40,938 nucleotides of DNA from Chloroflexota bacterium (lineage in GTDB: Bacteria; Chloroflexota; Limnocylindria; P2-11E; CF-107). The position numbers and the translations under genes are program-made. The notes below the pieces were generated by a model. That model saw only the letters and a list, made by a program, of their open reading frames with translations. It did no database searches and was not told the DNA's origin. The stretch lies in NCBI GenBank assembly GCA_005881435.1, contig VBHP01000033.1, forward strand, positions 1-40,938, written 5' to 3'. The stretch's first letter is position 1; every line of letters begins with the position of its first letter. Below are positions 39,406 to 40,938 of the stretch, in pieces.

Positions 39406-40455
39406 CTAGCCGACCGAGACGAGGCTCCGACGGAAGAAGTCGAGATGCTCGAGCGCGATGCCCGTGCCCTTCGCGACGCAGTACAGCGGGTTCTCCGCGA
39501 CGTAGCACGCAACGCCGGTGACCTGCGTCAGGAGCTTGTCCATGTTCCGCAACAGCGCGCCGCCGCCCGAAAGCACCATGCCCTTGTCGATGACGTCACT
39601 CGCGAGCTCCGGCGGCGTCTCCTCCAGGACCGACTTCACCGCCCCGATGATCTGCAGCAGCACCGGCTCCATGGCCTCGGTCACCTCGTTCGACCCGATG
39701 GTGATGGTGCGCGGCAGACCGGCGATCAGATCGCGGCCACGCACCTCCATCGTCAGCTCGGGATCCATCGGCAGCGCTGAGCCGATCTGGATCTTGACGT
39801 CCTCCGCGGTGCGCTCGCCCACGGCGAGGTTGTAGCGCTTGCGCACGTAACTCTGGATGGCCTCGTCGAGCTTGTTACCGGCGAAGCGCACGCTGCGTGA
39901 CACGACGATGCCGCCGAGCGAGATCACCGCGATCTCGGCGGTCCCGCCGCCGATGTCGATGATGAGATTGCCCGACGGACCGGAGATCGGGACGTTCGCG
40001 CCGATCGCGGCCGCGAGCGGCTCTTCGATGAGGTGCGCCTCGCGTGCCCCGGCGCGCTTGGCGGCGTCGAGGACGGCGCGGCGCTCGACGCTGGTCACTC
40101 CCGAAGGCACGCAGATCATCACCTCGGGGTGGAAGAAGCGCACTCTGCCGCAGACCTTGTTGATGAAGTGGCGGAGCATGTGCTCGGTGATGACGTAGTC
40201 GGCGATGACTCCGTCGCGCATCGGGCGGACCGCGGTGATGTGACCCGGCGTGCGGCCGATCATCAACCGCGCCTCTTCGCCGACGGCGACGATGCGCGGT
40301 GTGCCCTTGGTGGCGGTGGGGGAGGAGCCATCGGTGCCGTCCCCGCCCTGGGCGATCGCGACGACGGACGGCTCGGTGAGGACGATCCCCTTCCCGCGGA
40401 CGTAGACGATGACGTTTGCCGTCCCGAGATCGATGCCGACCTGCTTGGCGAACAC
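39406..40455 (-). CDS. mreB: Rod shape-determining protein MreB
   Basis: A 349-residue actin homologue that directs lateral wall synthesis. [20 protein letters not shown] (5-24) is the phosphate-1 loop. [58 protein letters not shown] (phosphate-2) and [17 protein letters not shown] (adenosine motif) follow. A Gly/Ser/Thr-rich stretch of about 15 residues (36-52, [15 protein letters not shown]) replaces the short loop seen in most MreBs. I chose the GTG at 40455 because GGAGG lies 4 nt upstream; an in-frame ATG at 40488 would add 11 residues. MreC and MreD are not next to it. Confidence 0.95.
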   Translation of the reverse strand: MFAKQVGIDLGTANVIVYVRGKGIVLTEPSVVAIAQGGDGTDGSSPTATKGTPRIVAVGEEARLMIGRTPGHITAVRPMRDGVIADYVITEHMLRHFINKVCGRVRFFHPEVMICVPSGVTSVERRAVLDAAKRAGAREAHLIEEPLAAAIGANVPISGPSGNLIIDIGGGTAEIAVISLGGIVVSRSVRFAGNKLDEAIQSYVRKRYNLAVGERTAEDVKIQIGSALPMDPELTMEVRGRDLIAGLPRTITIGSNEVTEAMEPVLLQIIGAVKSVLEETPPELASDVIDKGMVLSGGGALLRNMDKLLTQVTGVACYVAENPLYCVAKGTGIALEHLDFFRRSLVSVG

Positions 40456-40534
40456 TTGCCCTCCGCGCCGGCGATCGGACGTGATCATAGCCGCCGGACC
40501 CCGGCGAACGGCCTGCTCCACGATGCTGGAACGC

Positions 40535-40816
40535 CTACGAAACCTCGATGTGATGGTCGACGACCTCGGCCTCGCCACCCGACTCGATGAGGTAGAGGGC
40601 GCGACGGAGCGTCGCCTCGGCCTGTACCCGGTCGCTGTTCACGCACGCGACCTCCAGGACGCTGGCCTGCCACACGTCGGCCAGGTCGACCTCGGCCGCG
40701 GCGCAATGCAAGTCGTTACGGATCCGGGCCAGAAGCGGCGCGAGGAGGCTGCGTTTCTCCTTGAGGGAATGGACGCCGCGCAGACGAAGGTCGATGCGAA
40801 GCGCGCCGATCGGCAC
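40535..40816 (-). CDS. DUF503 (YlxP-like) protein
   Basis: A 93-residue protein of the DUF503 family. [20 protein letters not shown] (4-23), including the hallmark HSLKEKR, and [20 protein letters not shown] match the family. B. subtilis YlxP lies in the nusA-infB-rbfA region and is linked to ribosome maturation or RNA work, but the function is not established. Here it lies 79 bp upstream of mreB and one base after the stop of a membrane protein. The start is GTG at 40816. Confidence 0.88.
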   Translation of the reverse strand: MPIGALRIDLRLRGVHSLKEKRSLLAPLLARIRNDLHCAAAEVDLADVWQASVLEVACVNSDRVQAEATLRRALYLIESGGEAEVVDHHIEVS

Positions 40817-40817
40817 G

Positions 40818-40938
40818 CTAGGCCGTCGTCTTCTCCGCGGGCCGGACCGACGGCGTGACCGCGGCGCCGACTCCGGTGCGCACCAGAAGCAGGGCGACCG
40901 CGAGATAGCCGACGTAGACCAGGACCTCGAGCAGCGAC
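40818..40938 (-). CDS. C-terminal end of an unidentified membrane protein (runs off window)
   Basis: The minus strand reads a membrane-like segment LLEVLVYVGYLAVALLLVRT followed by GVGAAVTPSVRPAEKTTA and TAG (40818-40820). Only about 40 residues are inside the window, which is too few to name a family. The DUF503 start follows one base after the stop, so co-transcription is likely. Confidence 0.6.
   Translation of the reverse strand, partial: SLLEVLVYVGYLAVALLLVRTGVGAAVTPSVRPAEKTTA

Noticed and set aside
1-40938. Horizontal transfer, prophage or defence island
   Set aside because: No integrase, transposase, phage, restriction or toxin-antitoxin gene and no tRNA or attachment-site repeats were seen; composition looks even across the window by eye.

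Overview
The window is about 41 kb of GC-rich (roughly two-thirds G+C), densely packed bacterial DNA with no rRNA, tRNA, CRISPR array, transposase or prophage gene that I can see. Gene content (MreB, SpoIID/LytB, an HspR-type MerR repressor grouped with lon and clpB, DegS-like kinases, many XRE/TPR and GT-C proteins) and the frequent GTG starts suggest a deep-branching Terrabacteria lineage. Chloroflexota or a Dormibacterota-like lineage is my best guess, at low confidence. Many transcription units show a -10-like hexamer only 6-11 nt upstream of the start codon, which suggests that leaderless mRNAs are common.

Layout. 1-832: 5' part of purH (minus strand), divergent from a small membrane protein across a large inverted repeat. 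1320-3421: acylphosphatase and a PolX-type DNA polymerase with a PHP domain, divergent from a sugar dehydrogenase-like lipoprotein and a membrane-anchored propeller protein (3449-5658). 5695-7290: an XRE-TPR regulator divergent from a 43-residue signal-peptide-bearing micro-ORF; the arrangement resembles RRNPP peptide quorum-sensing pairs and is the most interesting candidate system here. 7322-9442: a small protein, D-aminoacyl-tRNA deacylase, nitroreductase and an alpha/beta hydrolase with a cysteine at the nucleophile elbow.

9556-15979: a proteostasis operon transcribed hspR-lon-cbpA/dnaJ-clpB. Its promoter carries a HAIR-like inverted repeat over the -35 box, so HspR probably represses the whole set. 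16022-22190: an apparent potassium or ion homeostasis group of two tandem APC permeases with C-terminal cytoplasmic domains, a UspA protein, two RCK (TrkA) proteins and a Nudix hydrolase. 22212-24853: rsmG, a divergent HisA-like protein, a metallophosphoesterase and a PrcB-like lipoprotein, divergent from a cupredoxin through a 20-bp intergenic with a bidirectional -10. 25538-28829: a CxxC protein, a possible PD-(D/E)XK-like protein, hypoxanthine phosphoribosyltransferase, SpoIID/LytB and a frameshifted small gene.

28826-31516: a three-gene signalling unit, intact DegS-like kinase, NarL-type regulator, then a kinase paralogue with a degenerate ATPase domain. 31579-39381: an envelope glycan operon (WecG/TagA transferase, GT4 transferase, PHP phosphoesterase, flippase-like protein, three GT-C-like membrane proteins). 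39406-40938: MreB, a DUF503 protein and the C-terminal end of an unidentified membrane protein.
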